A DNA stretch of 64,000 bases from Coccinella septempunctata (lineage: Eukaryota; Arthropoda; Insecta; Coleoptera; Coccinellidae), in NCBI RefSeq assembly GCF_907165205.1, contig NC_058191.1, positions 28,786,064-28,850,063 of the forward strand. The letters are read 5' to 3'. Each line of letters begins with the position of its first letter. The first letter of the stretch is position 1. The notes below the pieces were generated by a model. That model saw only the letters and a list, made by a program, of their open reading frames with translations, had not been told where the DNA came from and ran no database searches. A program made the translations under genes and the position numbers. Positions 1 to 12,379 of the stretch are shown here, piece after piece.

Positions 1-3000
1 ATTGCAATCTTACATTCTTAACAAATCTACTAAATCTTTATAGAGAATTATCATCAAAATACTGAGGAGACATTACACACAAGCCCTAAAGGCTTTGTAG
101 AGCCCTGAGCGAATTTTGCAGGTAGAAGTATTTTACTTCTCTGGCCCACATTTCACATGCAATGGAGATGAGAAAGAGCTAACCAAAAAGATTAATCTAC
201 TCCATATTTTTAAATATTTGAACCAATCTTTATAGCCCTATATTCTTAATTGGAAGCATTTCGCAATTCAACTAAATTTTTTCTTTCAGCAAGAGAAGCA
301 ACATGAAACAATGAAAGCTGCGAAGCCCATCAAATATGATATAACTCTTTAAACCTTTTAACACAAAATCTGTCTCCATAAAGGTTAAGAGAATAAGAGA
401 AACCAGTGATGAAATGGCAAATTGCTGACAAAATAAGCTGCAATACAGCGAATTCATGTTATGGAAGAATATAGACTGCACTATTCTGGAGTTGGCAGTA
501 AAATAGCCATCTTACTTTCAGAAGTTATTTTTCAGCACATTATAGGAACGGCCTCAATACTGAAATAGGGAGTGTTCAAAGTTCCAGAAAAAATTAATAC
601 TTTCCAATATTTCTGAGCTGCTTCATGATACTCTTGAAATTTGATACACGTTGACCTTGCAATGAAATTCTCGCAAAAACTGAAAATCTTTTATATTCTA
701 CTGCCGTGCGTTGTTACTTATCACTTTCTAGCATTAGGAAAGTGATACTTCTGTAACTGAAATGAGTGTGGAAAAATTGAAAAAGAATGTTTCCTACTCA
801 TGCGTAGTGTCTTTCCTCTCACGAGAATATTTCGAGTTTTACCTTCCCTATTTTTGTCATCAAGTGTTAATTTCCAACTGACAGCTCATTCGGCAAAAAA
901 AATCGTTAAAAAAATTGTCCTAAAAACATCTACTGAATGCCGACTAAAATAGGTCGCTATTTTTACTTTTACAACGACGGTTCTATGACATTTAGTCCGA
1001 AATGCCTTAGTAAGGAGCGGTATTCGAAGCCAACTGTGATGCCATTTGTGAAGACCCTGTAGAAGACAGTTCAATTGACTCATTTATAACAGTATATTAT
1101 TCAGCGAGAATATTATGATGGCTATTATTCACGCGAATGGCGTTTACCAAACGAGAGGAAGTCAATCGTGTTTGATAAATTATTTCTAAACTATCTCACC
1201 TTATTTTCAATAATATCTATACTCATTTCAAAATCCCAATACTCGCTATAGTAACTTCTGACCAATATTGAATATAGCAATATCTGTGTTCAGACTTCAG
1301 AGCCTCTGTCTGTGGTTGTGACCACGAAGTTAGATAGATCTATCTATCTATCTAGATAGGCCAGTCATAAATCACAAGTGATTAATGGATGTTTGATAGA
1401 CAATGAGTGAATTATGGCTATTTTATCCCAAGTGATTATATCTAATGCTCAAGGAAACAGATAGATTATGATCCCTTTATGCATCGATCGTGAATAAATG
1501 ATATAGGGATTAAAAGTTAATATAGACTCAAACATATGGATGTTAAACGGAGCTAGTTACAAAGACTATATCAACACTAAGCAACAAATGTTCCACGAAC
1601 CTCTTTTGTGTACCACCCTCGTGCATTTCATTGATTATACATTGAAAAGCTCCACAGAGATAAAATAGCGTTTCCCATAATGTGTATGTCGAACTAAATT
1701 TTCCTGTCTCAAATTGAATGAACTTCTGTTATTCTGACATATCCAAATGAATTACTACATTTTATTTTACTATTTCATCAATATATTTTTTCCGGACACA
1801 TATAGTAAAGAGCTTTCAGCTTTTAATTCTGAGGAAGTAGTAACCTGAAAAATTTTCATTTAATAACAAAACTGATGATTATTGATTTAATACTTACATG
1901 CGAGTTTCAGCTATAATGTATTTACTTTATAGTTCAACTTCAAAAATATGTAGTGTACCTTGTACGATGAAGAGTAGCATTAGCACAAACATTCACCACT
2001 TATTCGTTTGAAAAAATGAGCAACAATACTCAAGTACAATTGTTATTTCATTTTGAATATGTTCAAAACAATTTACAAAGGAGAAAATAAGCTTTTCCTA
2101 CGACTTCTTGTCTTGTTTCATGAATGGGGAATTCTCCATTTATGAAATATCTTCATAACTTCCCCTTTCAAACACATTATTTCAACCTCTTCCCTGAAAA
2201 ACTCATTTCGAGTACTTAAAAAATAAAAATAAATATGGGGACTAAAAATTTATAGGGAGTCTATTTCACCATTCGTCAATATCGATACAGATTACGTAGA
2301 TAATGAAGGACAACAGATTGCTAAAGTCGATTAGATAAACGAAGATGGCTTCTTGAAAATCACCAGTTGTTATTTGGTAAACAATATACAATCTTATTTT
2401 TTGACAGTTGTAGGTGCCCAAAGTCGTTCCATCTCATTCTTGAGAAGTATGGCATCTGAGAACAGATCAAGTGGCGCTGTTACCTTTTTGTGCACGGAAA
2501 CAACACTACATAAAATTTGAAACTGAAATATGAGCTTGGATAATTTCTGGAGCGAATTTGAAAAAAACCATGAAGTTAAAACCTGCATTTACAGTAATAG
2601 CTCAAGTTGAGAAGAATTCCCCATTATCGGTATTCACACCTTTGACGATGTTAGAATTTGTGTCCTTACACTGATCCTCATTCTCAATTGAAGCATCAAT
2701 ATTTTGGGGAATAATAAAAATAGATTTTGACATCTTAGATAAAAGAAAGATGTGTTGCCAGTATTTCCAAAGTTAACTTCTTAATAATTTTTTTTTCACT
2801 TATAATTTATTGAGTTATCTCATTAGATCTGAAGACCAAATTGATTCTCAAAGGTTTTTCCTGATGTTGTAGTATCATCATCAAATATAGAATGAAGAGA
2901 CATCCAATAACTTTACAACTGATATAGTTTACTATTTTGAAGCAGATAGAGAAGAATTAAAAAAAACGAAATCACCTCCTTTCTTTACTACGTTTCTCCA

Positions 3001-4634
3001 TTATGAAAAGATTTTATTGAATCAGTAATATTTCTAACAAAAATCTGTCTGCTGGAACTTAGGATAAAAATTGTTCGAAAAATAGTCAGTTTCATAATTA
3101 ATAACAAGATGAAAAAAAAATAAGTCTTTAGAGACGGCTTATTATAGAACAGGCATTTGGAAAAATTACTTGCACTTCAACATCTTCAAGAATGAACTAG
3201 TCAATATGAAGGAAAAAGTTTCTTATATGATCAAAGATGAAATAGGCCCTCCTTGGAACAAAAAAATTCTGGTGGCACTTTGAGTTATCTTGAAAACACT
3301 ATCAGAATTTATGACAAACCTTTTACTCAATTAATATTCTTGAAAAATTATTTGATATTTGAATTTACTTTTAGATTATATAAGAATGAACTTGACCTGC
3401 TTGTGAGCAACCAAGCTTTGTAATAAGGGATAACTTTGAAGACTGCGAATGCGTAGTTCTCCTGATGATAATAATCTTCTTCACTATACAAATAGTGGGC
3501 CATTCATGAGGAAAGATAATGACATATCTACCTAGACATCTGTGATCGATTCACCTACCCCAATTATAATCCCTGATAAACAGTCTATTCATATTTGACG
3601 AAAATACATCAAAACACCCCTTCACCACTACATTGCCCATTTTCAGTTCTGAATGGGCCCTAGAATATTCTTTTATTGTCAAACAAGATAAATCAGTTAC
3701 TGTGGGTATGATGGTCGCGACATTATAATAGAAGACGCCAGAATGTCACCTACTCACCTATTTCACCTTTTTCTCAACATTTTAATAAGGAAATACAAAA
3801 GGTATGCTTCAAAATGTTATATCAGTCTTCGAAAAGAGAAAGGCACCTAGTAATCTGTTGCTGTTTACTCGATATAGGAGAGAATTTCATATAGGTTCAC
3901 TGACTTTACGCCATCAACTATCTGTAGTCTTGTTATTATTTTTATATGTCAATAACCAAATTCAATGATTTTCATCTGGTGAACGGAACACAAATTTGCC
4001 ATTTTCCAGAATTTTTTTGAAAATGAGTCACTTCCATTTTGGAAAAAATTACACCACATGGGTTTAGTCCAGAATCCTTTCATTCTCATTATGAAAACGT
4101 CCAATCTTCAGATCAAAATACCAAAGAACTATCTCTTCCTTTTTACTCCCTTTTCACCCAACATTTCTATGTCTGGTAACAAGTTTCCTTACAGCTTGAA
4201 AAGTGTTAGACAAAATTCCTAAATACATTCACAATTTATTCACAGGATTTTCAAGTTTCACAGAACAGGAAGAAATGTAGAAATTTGGGAAAAATATAGA
4301 ATACAAGAGACCAAAGTTGTCTAAAAGAGCAAATCTTTATTTCATAACCAAATGATATTAACCAGCTGTAGTATTAAGAGCTCCTCAGATTTGCCCTATA
4401 ATAGGTCATTTGTTGAGAAATAAGGAATACTAAGTCTTAAGCTACCAAACGCAGGACTGGAGTGGCTCAATTTTGAAATGAGACTTCTTAACTGATACAG
4501 GCAGCCATTTCAATTTTATTCTTTTACATATTTATTTCCAATCATTTTCAATTCGTAAAGAACATAATTATCCCCTTCAATTTCACAATGGAGCCAAATA
4601 TACACCTCTGTCATACACATATTCACATAACCCA
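1..4634. other. No recognisable gene; probably CoREST downstream intron plus old repeats
   Basis: AT-rich sequence with only short chance reading frames. I looked for the second SANT domain of CoREST on the minus strand and did not find it. A palindromic TCTA/TAGA run is at about 1331-1359, and a dispersed repeat unit at about 2275-2480 resembles one at 51340-51530. Confidence 0.4.
2275..2480. repeat. Old dispersed repeat, copy 1
   Basis: Contains GATAATGAAGGACAACAG, then a diverged GATTAGATAAACGAAGATGG block, then GGCGCTGTTACC. The same blocks in the same order and near-equal spacing occur at 51340-51530. No open frame or terminal repeat was recognised, so the class is unknown. Confidence 0.4.
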
Positions 4635-4694
4635 TTATCGAATTTGAACAGGCTTTCTATTTCTTCTGAGTAAACTTTTTGAAGTTTTTCCTAC
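4635..4694 (-). other. Intron read-through extension of the CoREST SANT1 exon
   Basis: Past the donor at 4694 the frame stays open for 19 codons (basic, SLLRRNRKPVQIR) to a stop at 4635-4637. Seen directly; whether it is used as an alternative C-terminus is inference. A plain retained-intron reading is equally possible. Confidence 0.25.
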
Positions 4695-6800
4695 CTTATC
4701 CTCATGATCTGATTCTTCATTTGACCCAACTTCAGATCCTACTTCTGAAGCTACTCCATCGTCTTTAGGATTTTGCAATTTTCTAGCCTGTTTGTCCATC
4801 AAGCTACTTCTTGTCCTTGTTTTCTTCCAGCCATAGTAGTATTTGACCAAACTTGCAATACTTTTGTCAGGAAGCTGTAAAATAATTTCAGAACATGTTA
4901 AATTCAAGTCATCAGAAGGCCTATTCATTGGGTATATGAAATTTATGGATTAAAATTTCTAGTGAAAGATTATAGTTAAATTTACATATACTATTTAGCC
5001 TGTAGGTCTACCATATCAGTTTTTATTGGCAGTACACTTGTTCAGCAGATTCCTTTTTTTTTTTAAAGCAGCACATTGAATTGGTCAGTTTTTTAGTTCA
5101 GTTTATTTGTTGTGTAGCAAATAAATAAATAAATGAATAAAATAAATACATATGATCAATACAATGAATAATTACCATCTGTTTTATCCTATGGAAACTT
5201 TTCCCATGAAACTGAAACGCTTGCTCAAATAGCACTTTGTCCTCTACTGTCCATTCATCCGGAAATGGGGTAAAATTTGCAAGATCTAGAATAGCCCTGT
5301 CCAAATCATGTTTGTGCCAAAACAACATTCCTAAAGCTTGTTCTCCATTGTAACCATATTTTTCTTTAGCTAAAACTATGTATTCTTCGACTGAAATTGA
5401 AAAAAAGTGGAATTAATAAATTTGGATATGAATCAATAACAATTATTTTATTATATTCATGTTGTCATAAGCTGATATTGCATAGAAGCAAATTTTTTCA
5501 TATTTAGTTTAGCCTATTGGAATGTGGAAGCTATAAATGGACAGTATTACATCTTCCTGTATTATATAATTCAGTTTAAAACAACACAGATGGGCCAAAC
5601 TCACTATTGGCTGAAATAAAAACTAGAAAAGTAATGGGAATAAGGACAGGCTGTTTGCCAGATGAATCAACAAAAGAAACTAAGCTGGCAGTTCAATTAA
5701 CATTCTTATGGTGAGTCTAGCTGCAAGAGTAATTTTGACATTTTCATTCAATTCTGTCAGGCTAATCTAGAGACAACTTACATCTTGTCTTAATCCTGAA
5801 CTGAGCAACCGGGCCATAATGGATTGTCCTTGTCTAACTTTAAATTTTTTATTCAGAAATAAGGTATATTTCAGTGTTTCAATAAGCCCCAAACTAGTAC
5901 ATTATCAAACATCACTCCCAATATGGAAACCTCTCCAGATGAGTTGCTCATTGATTGAAGGATTTAATGATTGATCAACATTAAAATGCAGTGTTAAAAA
6001 GTAATACAAAACTGCTATTCTATTAAGAAAACACTATACTTATAGCTCATTTCTTAAATAACAAGATAATATAGGTTTTTTGTTGAAATAATAAATTTAT
6101 TACTCATATTTGAAAACATTGAGGGGAATTTGAACCCGTCAAACCCGTGGAATTCAAATCTATTACATATAAAAAACTATCTGAATAATTATTATCAGAG
6201 CTTCTGACACATAATGGCCTTACATTAACTATGAGATCAACAGGATGATGGGTTTCCCAATTCATCAGGCCACCTTACTGATGAAATTCAAATAACATTG
6301 AAATTTTTGGCTTATTATGAAATGTTGAATTATAAAACATCCTAATGACGAAAAGTTGAACAATTTAGGTTTAATAAGTGAATAATAACTTACGCTTGTT
6401 GTCTGAAATGGCTTCTGTAGGAGACCAAACCAAGAGTGCTCTATCAGCCAAGAGTTCTGGTTGCCTTAAATTCTCAGGCTGTAATTCTGGACAGACAGCT
6501 TGATAATCTCTTCCAACTCTGATTTTATCAACAGGGACTGAAACGAAATTGGGGGCAACTTAGTGGAAGATTTAATATGGAAGTATTGAAACTGTACCTC
6601 ATTAAAACATTGATGAAGCACAAATGTTAGTATACTCACTTCAAATGAAATGTAAAATTAATATAATTATTTCGAAAAATAATAATGTACTTACTTTCAT
6701 CTTCACTTGTAGAGTCCGCTTGTGTATGTCCATTGGGACTTGGACCTCGACTTCTTCGCCCATTTCTGCAATTTTCACCATTTTTTTCGGCTAACACCAT
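4695..6800 (-). CDS. CoREST: CoREST / REST corepressor, N-terminal part (ELM2 + SANT1), truncated by window edge
   Basis: Chromatin corepressor that bridges LSD1/KDM1A and HDAC1/2 in the nucleus (family knowledge). Four coding exons on the minus strand: 6695-6800, 6394-6537, 5176-5390 and 4695-4874, all with GT/AG borders and matching phases (1, 1, 0). The ATG is at 6800-6798. Residues 37-115 form an ELM2 domain (VGRDYQAVCPELQP; EEYIVLAKEKYGYNGEQALG). Residues about 120-170 are the first SANT domain (TPFPDEWTVEDKVLFEQAF; LPDKSIASLVKYYYGWKK), very close to vertebrate RCOR1. Residue 215 is the last coded here, at the donor GTAGG at 4694. The linker, LSD1-binding helix and second SANT domain are missing, so later exons must lie further left, beyond the window or too short for me to recognise. 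Reading through the last donor adds a basic tail ending at a stop at 4635, so a short isoform is possible. The family identity is secure. Confidence 0.93.
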
Positions 6801-7860
6801 GTTGTTTTAATATGTACAAATAGTTCAAGTTAAAAATAATCAAAATAATAACACTATCTTTGTTCCATTAGTTTAACACGAACTTGATTATTTAAATGAT
6901 CGAATACTTGTAATGTAACTAAACAGTAGTACAAGAAAGTGTACATCAAAACACCTTACATTTAGGCATTCCTAAAATGACAGTTGACAATTTCGTTTTC
7001 TTTTTCTACAACACAGATCACAGAGTGGAGTAGTGTTCTACAAGTAATGGCACACAGTGAATATGATTTGATCAAATCCAACAATTAAAGGACATTATAT
7101 TTTAAAATATATAAGAAATAGGAATCTATTTATTCTGATCTTTTCGATTTCATCACACATATGGATATTATTAAAGTTCCAAATGTATCCCTAGCTGGCA
7201 TAGGAATCTCCATGGATCGGGGAATCAGCGCATGCATCGATTCGTTTTCAATCAATAACATACACAAACAATAATACAGAGACAACCTCTATTGTCTCTG
7301 CAATAAGATGTAATTCAGTTATTTTTATTCAGAACTAAAGCATATTCTTGTATGAAATAATGATTTACGTTATATTTTTGGGCCCAGATCAGTAAATTTC
7401 ACGCAATCGCATTCAACTTTGGGGGATGCCCTTTTGAATGATTTACATATAAATTATAAAATAGTTGCCCAGTCAGATTATTTTAATTTTCAATTAATTA
7501 TTGCAAGAGTTCCAAGTAAATTCGAATTACATTTTTTTTAAGAGTAGAATTTTAAAGGCGTCTAATATCAAAAGGTTGAATACATGATCTGCACTAATAC
7601 AAATAGCTTGATTTAGAGTTTACCTCTGCATGAAAGAAGATACCAAGGTTCGTAATTAGTTTACTACATGGTTCCGCTAACCACTATATACTTTTATAAC
7701 TGAATCTATAGACAGGGAAGTAGAGGTTGTTTATTTGCAATACTGTAAAGAAAAAAGTAGTTTAGTGATTGAAAATTTTTGTCAATATAGTAGTAATTTC
7801 TTGTAAAACGCATCATTATGCATTTGACATTTCAAATGAAACAAAAAAGTTATGAAAACA
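6801..7860 (-). promoter_or_regulatory. CoREST upstream region / RpLP1 downstream region
   Basis: Roughly 1 kb between the CoREST ATG and the RpLP1 3' end, both genes on the minus strand. It must hold the CoREST 5' UTR and promoter. I see no clear TATA or initiator and no further coding sequence. Confidence 0.35.
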
Positions 7861-7866
7861 TTTATT
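7861..7866 (-). terminator. RpLP1: Poly(A) signal of RpLP1
   Basis: AATAAA on the minus strand, 21 nt downstream of the RpLP1 stop codon. Confidence 0.7.
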
Positions 7867-7886
7867 CAATTAATATGTTCATTACA

Positions 7887-8466
7887 CTAATCGAAAAGTC
7901 CAAGACCCATGTCATCGTCAGATTCTTCAGGCTCAGACTCCTTCTTCTTCTCTTCTTTGGCTGGTGTTGCTTCAGCAGCAGCCGCAGCTGCTGGCGCAGC
8001 TTGTGCTGCACCTGCTCCGGCACCTACACCAGATCCTAACCTTGTCACTAGTTCCCTAATGTTCACACCTTCCAACGCTTTAGCGAAAAGCCCTGGCCAG
8101 TAAGGCTCTACATCAACATTTGCAGCCTTGAGGATGGTTTGGATTTTTTCTCCCTGAAATTCAATATAATTACTAATCATTGTCCAAATTAATAATTTCG
8201 AATGCATATTCCTATATTTATTTTGGTGTAGAAATTTCATCTTTAATGGAGAACAGAAAACAATCAAATGTGTTGGTTGAAAAAGAGAATCAGGAGAAAA
8301 TATGATCAACACACATAAGCCTTAACAGACAACGGAAATTTCAGGCATCGAAAAAAGAGAATGAGAAAAATAGAAATAAGAACTAGAGACTTACTGTAAT
8401 AGCGATGTCATCATCTGCTAAAATTAGGGAAGCGTAGACACAGGATAATTCGGCAGTAGAAGACAT
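7887..8466 (-). CDS. RpLP1: 60S acidic ribosomal protein P1
   Basis: Stalk protein of the large ribosomal subunit. It pairs with P2, binds P0 and recruits elongation factors (family knowledge). Two coding exons: 8395-8466 (MSSTAELSCVYASLILADDD, 24 codons) and 7887-8153, with a phase-0 GTAAGT donor at 8394 and a CAG acceptor at 8154. The product is 112 aa, the normal length. The N-terminal half is the helical dimerisation domain. Then comes an Ala/Gly/Pro hinge (residues about 68-88), a Lys/Glu run, and the hallmark C-terminus SDDDMGLGLFD that contacts GTPase factors. A stop at 7887-7889 follows directly. The polyalanine hinge makes a high-quality false frame on the opposite strand. The identity is certain. 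Confidence 0.98.
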
Positions 8467-8575
8467 GATGAATTTGAGAAATAATAGTGCAAGTTGTCTG
8501 AAGACCTTAGCTACAATCGTAGAACAAGCACAAGAGCACGCTGAACAGTGAACGACCACGCAGAGAAAAGAAGGA
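8467..8575 (-). promoter_or_regulatory. RpLP1: RpLP1 5' UTR with candidate TOP start
   Basis: Reading the minus strand, a pyrimidine run CCTTCTTTTCTCTGCG near 8555-8571 precedes a GC-richer leader ending at the ATG. Ribosomal protein mRNAs normally begin with such a 5' terminal oligopyrimidine tract, so this is a likely transcription start. The exact start base is inferred. Confidence 0.5.
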
Positions 8576-10710
8576 TCAATTTAGGTTAGAGTTCCACGTT
8601 GTGGAAGTGTTTCACATTTCTATGGTCCCATCGAAGCATAAAATACGAAACAAACTTTTTTATGTGAACTCAAAAGTTTTCTCGATGCAGGTTTTGAATG
8701 ATTATAATTATAATCATTTCAATTGGAAATAGAAAAACTATACTGAAAATATATATTTTATATTTAATACGTATATCTATAATCCTTTCTCAACTTCTTA
8801 TTTTATTGAGAAGTGGAATTAATGTCTGTAAATTAAATATCAATAAAGAAGTTATATATAGTCCATTCAAGATTGATATATTTCATATAATTCATTTTAA
8901 TATATTTTATTATATTTTATTCAAGTCGCCACCTGACGTGGAGGTTTTGAATCAGGAATTCAAATTTATATGGCAGTGACATGGTGGTGACTGTTCGAAC
9001 TAGAGAATTTGATTGTGTCTTTTGAACTGGAATTTATGAAGAGGATTCAAGATTCAAGTTTTGCACTGTGCAGTCTCAAAGGCCACTCCTATACAAATTC
9101 AAAAGAAAAAAGGAAGTTTCGTTTTTTTCAGCATTCGGCATATCAAGAAGATGATGTATGAAAGAGATTTCCTTTTCAATGTAAATTTCACCCCAATTTT
9201 CCAATCTCTTCTATAGATATCGAATTGAGTGAATATTAGCACTGAATTGGCTTCGCGAATAGGTTTGGTGACTTAATGATTTAATACTATTTATTTCACC
9301 AATAATAATTTTTAAACAACGAAAATGGGAAAATTCAAGAACAGAATATAAAAAAAAAAAGAAATAGACAGGCTTCTCATTCATATCTATCTAACCTGAC
9401 ATTGAAAAAAAATCATCCACATATAGTTTACAATGAAATAACAGTTTTAATTAAAAAACGAAGCACAAAATATTTTCTAGTAATTATCTGAATCTGAAAA
9501 GCGGCATAGAAACTAATTTCAAGTCGCGTATTTGATATGTTGAATAAAAAATGCAGTATTTTAACTATTTATTTTGAAACTCAAAAAATAAAAAAATACA
9601 GTCAGATCTTAGAGAACACATAAACAATTCAAACTTTAGCCAATTGATTGGTACGAAAAATTTCCTTTCAAAACAAATATATTTTCAGATAAACAGCTTC
9701 TTGTTGAATGAATAAAATCTACTAAAAAAAACAATCTTCTACATGCCCTGATATCAATGAGCGAATGAGCTTGTATTAAAGTTATATGGTATGGCCATAT
9801 TCTCATATTTGGAAGGATAATAAAATCTCTTTGATTTTATCGTATTGCAAGCTTTTATAACTTATATCTTTGCATATCATTTGTTTTGCATGATACTTTC
9901 TTGCAACCAACGCATTTTATAACTAGAATGATAACATGACGCATATCGCTCTATTCACTTCAGGTGTAGGTGGCAGTTTAAAAAACGTATCAAATCTTCT
10001 TTGTCAACTCTCCCAGCACGAGGTGATCGAATCAGCTGCTGGATTGCAATCCTGCAAAGACTTCAGCGTCAGGTTAATCAGTTAATGACAAATTACATTA
10101 GCACCTTATCACAAGTAATTGGATTACAGTGCAACCCTGACTTATGTCCAAGACCGTCTTTTATAACTTGATAATAAATATATTTAATATTTATTATCAA
10201 ATGTATTTTGAAGACATAAGTATCGAAATAGAAAATACATGGAAGTCAGGTATTCGTAAAACTAATTACAAATTACATTTTCAAGAAATAGTTGAAATAC
10301 AAATACTCAATACGTACGTATTTTGATTACAAGTCATTGAAATACTGCCCAACCCCGATTAAATTATAGTCTTTATCAGGACTTTGTTTCGACCCTTTTC
10401 TTCAGGGTGGGTGCTCTTCGAAAAAAGCAAAAAAAAAATATTTTCTAGCACCTAAAGATTCATAATACATACTTAGATGTATCTAAACGTCAAGTAAACT
10501 AAAGTAAAGAAACGTAAAGCTAAACTCAGGAACCCATTTATCTCTGGCTAGACCTACTGCAAGAATCGACATTAGTTCCAAAATGGTTGTCACTGCGGGA
10601 TGATTACTGTTCCCCGCGTTTGGAACTCAAAAATCATTATCGAATTGCAATCGTTGAAGAGAATATTAGTTCAAATTAGTCTCTATGATTGTCGTATGTG
10701 TTTGTTCGTG
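8576..10710. other. Intergenic AT-rich sequence, no gene
   Basis: No coding frame is supported. Contains a 13-bp perfect hairpin at 10168-10200 and, on the minus strand near 10360-10400, a CTGAAGA...GAAA motif discussed in the findings. Confidence 0.4.
10168..10200. repeat. Perfect AT hairpin
   Basis: TTGATAATAAATA is followed by a 7-nt loop and its exact reverse complement. Flanking sequence continues as an imperfect inverted repeat (GACTTATGTC / GACATAAGT). Confidence 0.6.
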
Positions 10711-10715
10711 ATATT

Positions 10716-11259
10716 CAGGGTGATTCAAAACCATTGGGACATAGGCTAAGGGCAGATTGTTTGGACCAAAATATGGCGATAGGACCAAATATACCTCAAC
10801 AAAATATTGCTGTGGAAAAAGATAGAGGGCGTTGAAGTTGAATTTTTTTTCGTTTTTTGCTAATAATTTCACTGTATATTTTATCATCCGTTTTTAAGAA
10901 AAACACAATTGAAGAGTTCAGAGCATCGGAAGGGGATTTGAAGTAACGATTTATTTATGTTATTCATTTATTTCGATGATAAAGTATAATTAAAAACAAT
11001 GTAACATAAAAAGAATAAACTTAAATTAAATGTTTACGTGGCCTCCTCCGACTTCTATTCCTTTTCTATTTTTTTTTTAATAAAGGACTTTCGAACTTCG
11101 AAGAAAATATTATTCTGTCCCCTTATAAAAAATTCAACTTTAACGCCCTCTATCTTTTTTCACAGCAGTATTTTATTGAGGTATATTTGGTCCTATCGCC
11201 ATATTTTGGTCTAAACAATCTGCCCTTAACCTATGTCCCAATAGTTATGAATCAGCCTG
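10716..11259. mobile_element. Fold-back element, CAGGGTG family 1
   Basis: The left end CAGGGTGATTCAAAACC is mirrored by the right end (reverse complement CAGGCTGATTCATAAC). The arms, about 140 bp each (10716-10856 and 11120-11259), match closely, including GACATAGG, GGGCAGATTGTTT and ATAGAGGGCGTT. The core between them codes for nothing I recognise. Probably a non-autonomous DNA element; the target site is blurred (TT/TA). Confidence 0.8.
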
Positions 11260-11885
11260 TATGTGTGTGAAATTCTTTGTGATTGGAGTGATTCTGGGAG
11301 AGCACATGCTCTAACCTACATTTGGAAAAATACTTGGGGATTGGCCTGTCCAAGAATCCTTTGTAAAAATACTTGATTGGAAATGTAATTGGAACAATAC
11401 CCGAGTAGGATATTTGTTTGATGTGTGGATGGAATTCGACCTAGCACATAGTAAAGGATAGAAGAAGAAGAAGAATCGCCATCCGCTATAATACCTAGAT
11501 TCAAACCATTCACCGGACAAAAATTCCACCAACACAATTTCAGAGAAAACTACCTTATAAAGGGTATTTCATAAACATTGCGAACAAATTCAGGATATAT
11601 CCATGGGCGCCACGAATTTTTTCTCATGGGGGGCAACATAAAAATTATTGATGTTTCCCATTTTAATATTCATTTTTAGAATGCCAGCAACATGAGGTGA
11701 TAAAATAATACGGTTACCCTTTTCGAAACAAATCAAACAAAACAAGATAGAATTCCATGAAACTAGATTTACAAAATAATAAAATATATATAAGAAAATA
11801 TAGAGAACCGATAACAAAAAATATTGTAATGGCTAAAAAAATTAAGAAAAATAGGAAAAATTGGTGAAGGTGTTTACCTTCACAC

Positions 11886-11952
11886 CTGAAGATGCTATTG
11901 TGATAGCGAAACACGTGCCGTGGTTTGAAAACTCATTTTGTGAAAATCGTAT
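11886..11952 (+). repeat. Dispersed repeat with hammerhead-like core, copy A1
   Basis: CTGAAGA, then GCTAT-loop-ATAGC, then GAAACACGTG, then GTGGTTTGAAAACTCA and GTGAAAATCG. Related copies are near 20870 and 26138 (plus strand) and 53930-53995 (minus strand). The base expected as U at the hammerhead cleavage site is C here, so it is probably a decayed copy. Confidence 0.5.
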
Positions 11953-12379
11953 GTTCAATTTTTCAATGTATTTCTCATTTTTCATTGAATATGATGGTTT
12001 TATTTGATGCAAAAGATTGAACTTCATGTGGTACAAAACAAATTAACTGTGAAAAATACAATTTCCGAAAACATTCATCAGGAAATGAACGCATCATCTC
12101 GAGAGAACGTTGAATAAAAATTCCACGTTTCTATCATGAAATTATTCTACTAAATTATCATAACGATACATATTTTTGACAAAGATTAGGTGCGCGTCGT
12201 CAGCAGTAAATAAATAAGATTGCACGAGCAGAGACAACAAATTTTTTTTCTAGAGAAAATTCATTTTTTCTGGTGATATCTCAGAGACAGATAGCTGGTT
12301 TGTCATAATTTGTGCTCATGTTATGTTATGTTCCAGATTATATAGGCCGCGGCCTATAACTCAATAATCTTTGCCCAGG

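Noticed and set aside
886..1083. 65-codon minus-strand frame as a possible gene
   Set aside because: No recognisable domain, no splice context, composition typical of AT-rich noise.
1331..1359. TCTA/TAGA palindrome as a regulatory site
   Set aside because: Simple tetranucleotide repeat; no gene nearby that it could be tied to.
7909..8103. Serine/alanine-rich frame on the plus strand
   Set aside because: Exact antisense shadow of the RpLP1 alanine hinge and acidic tail.
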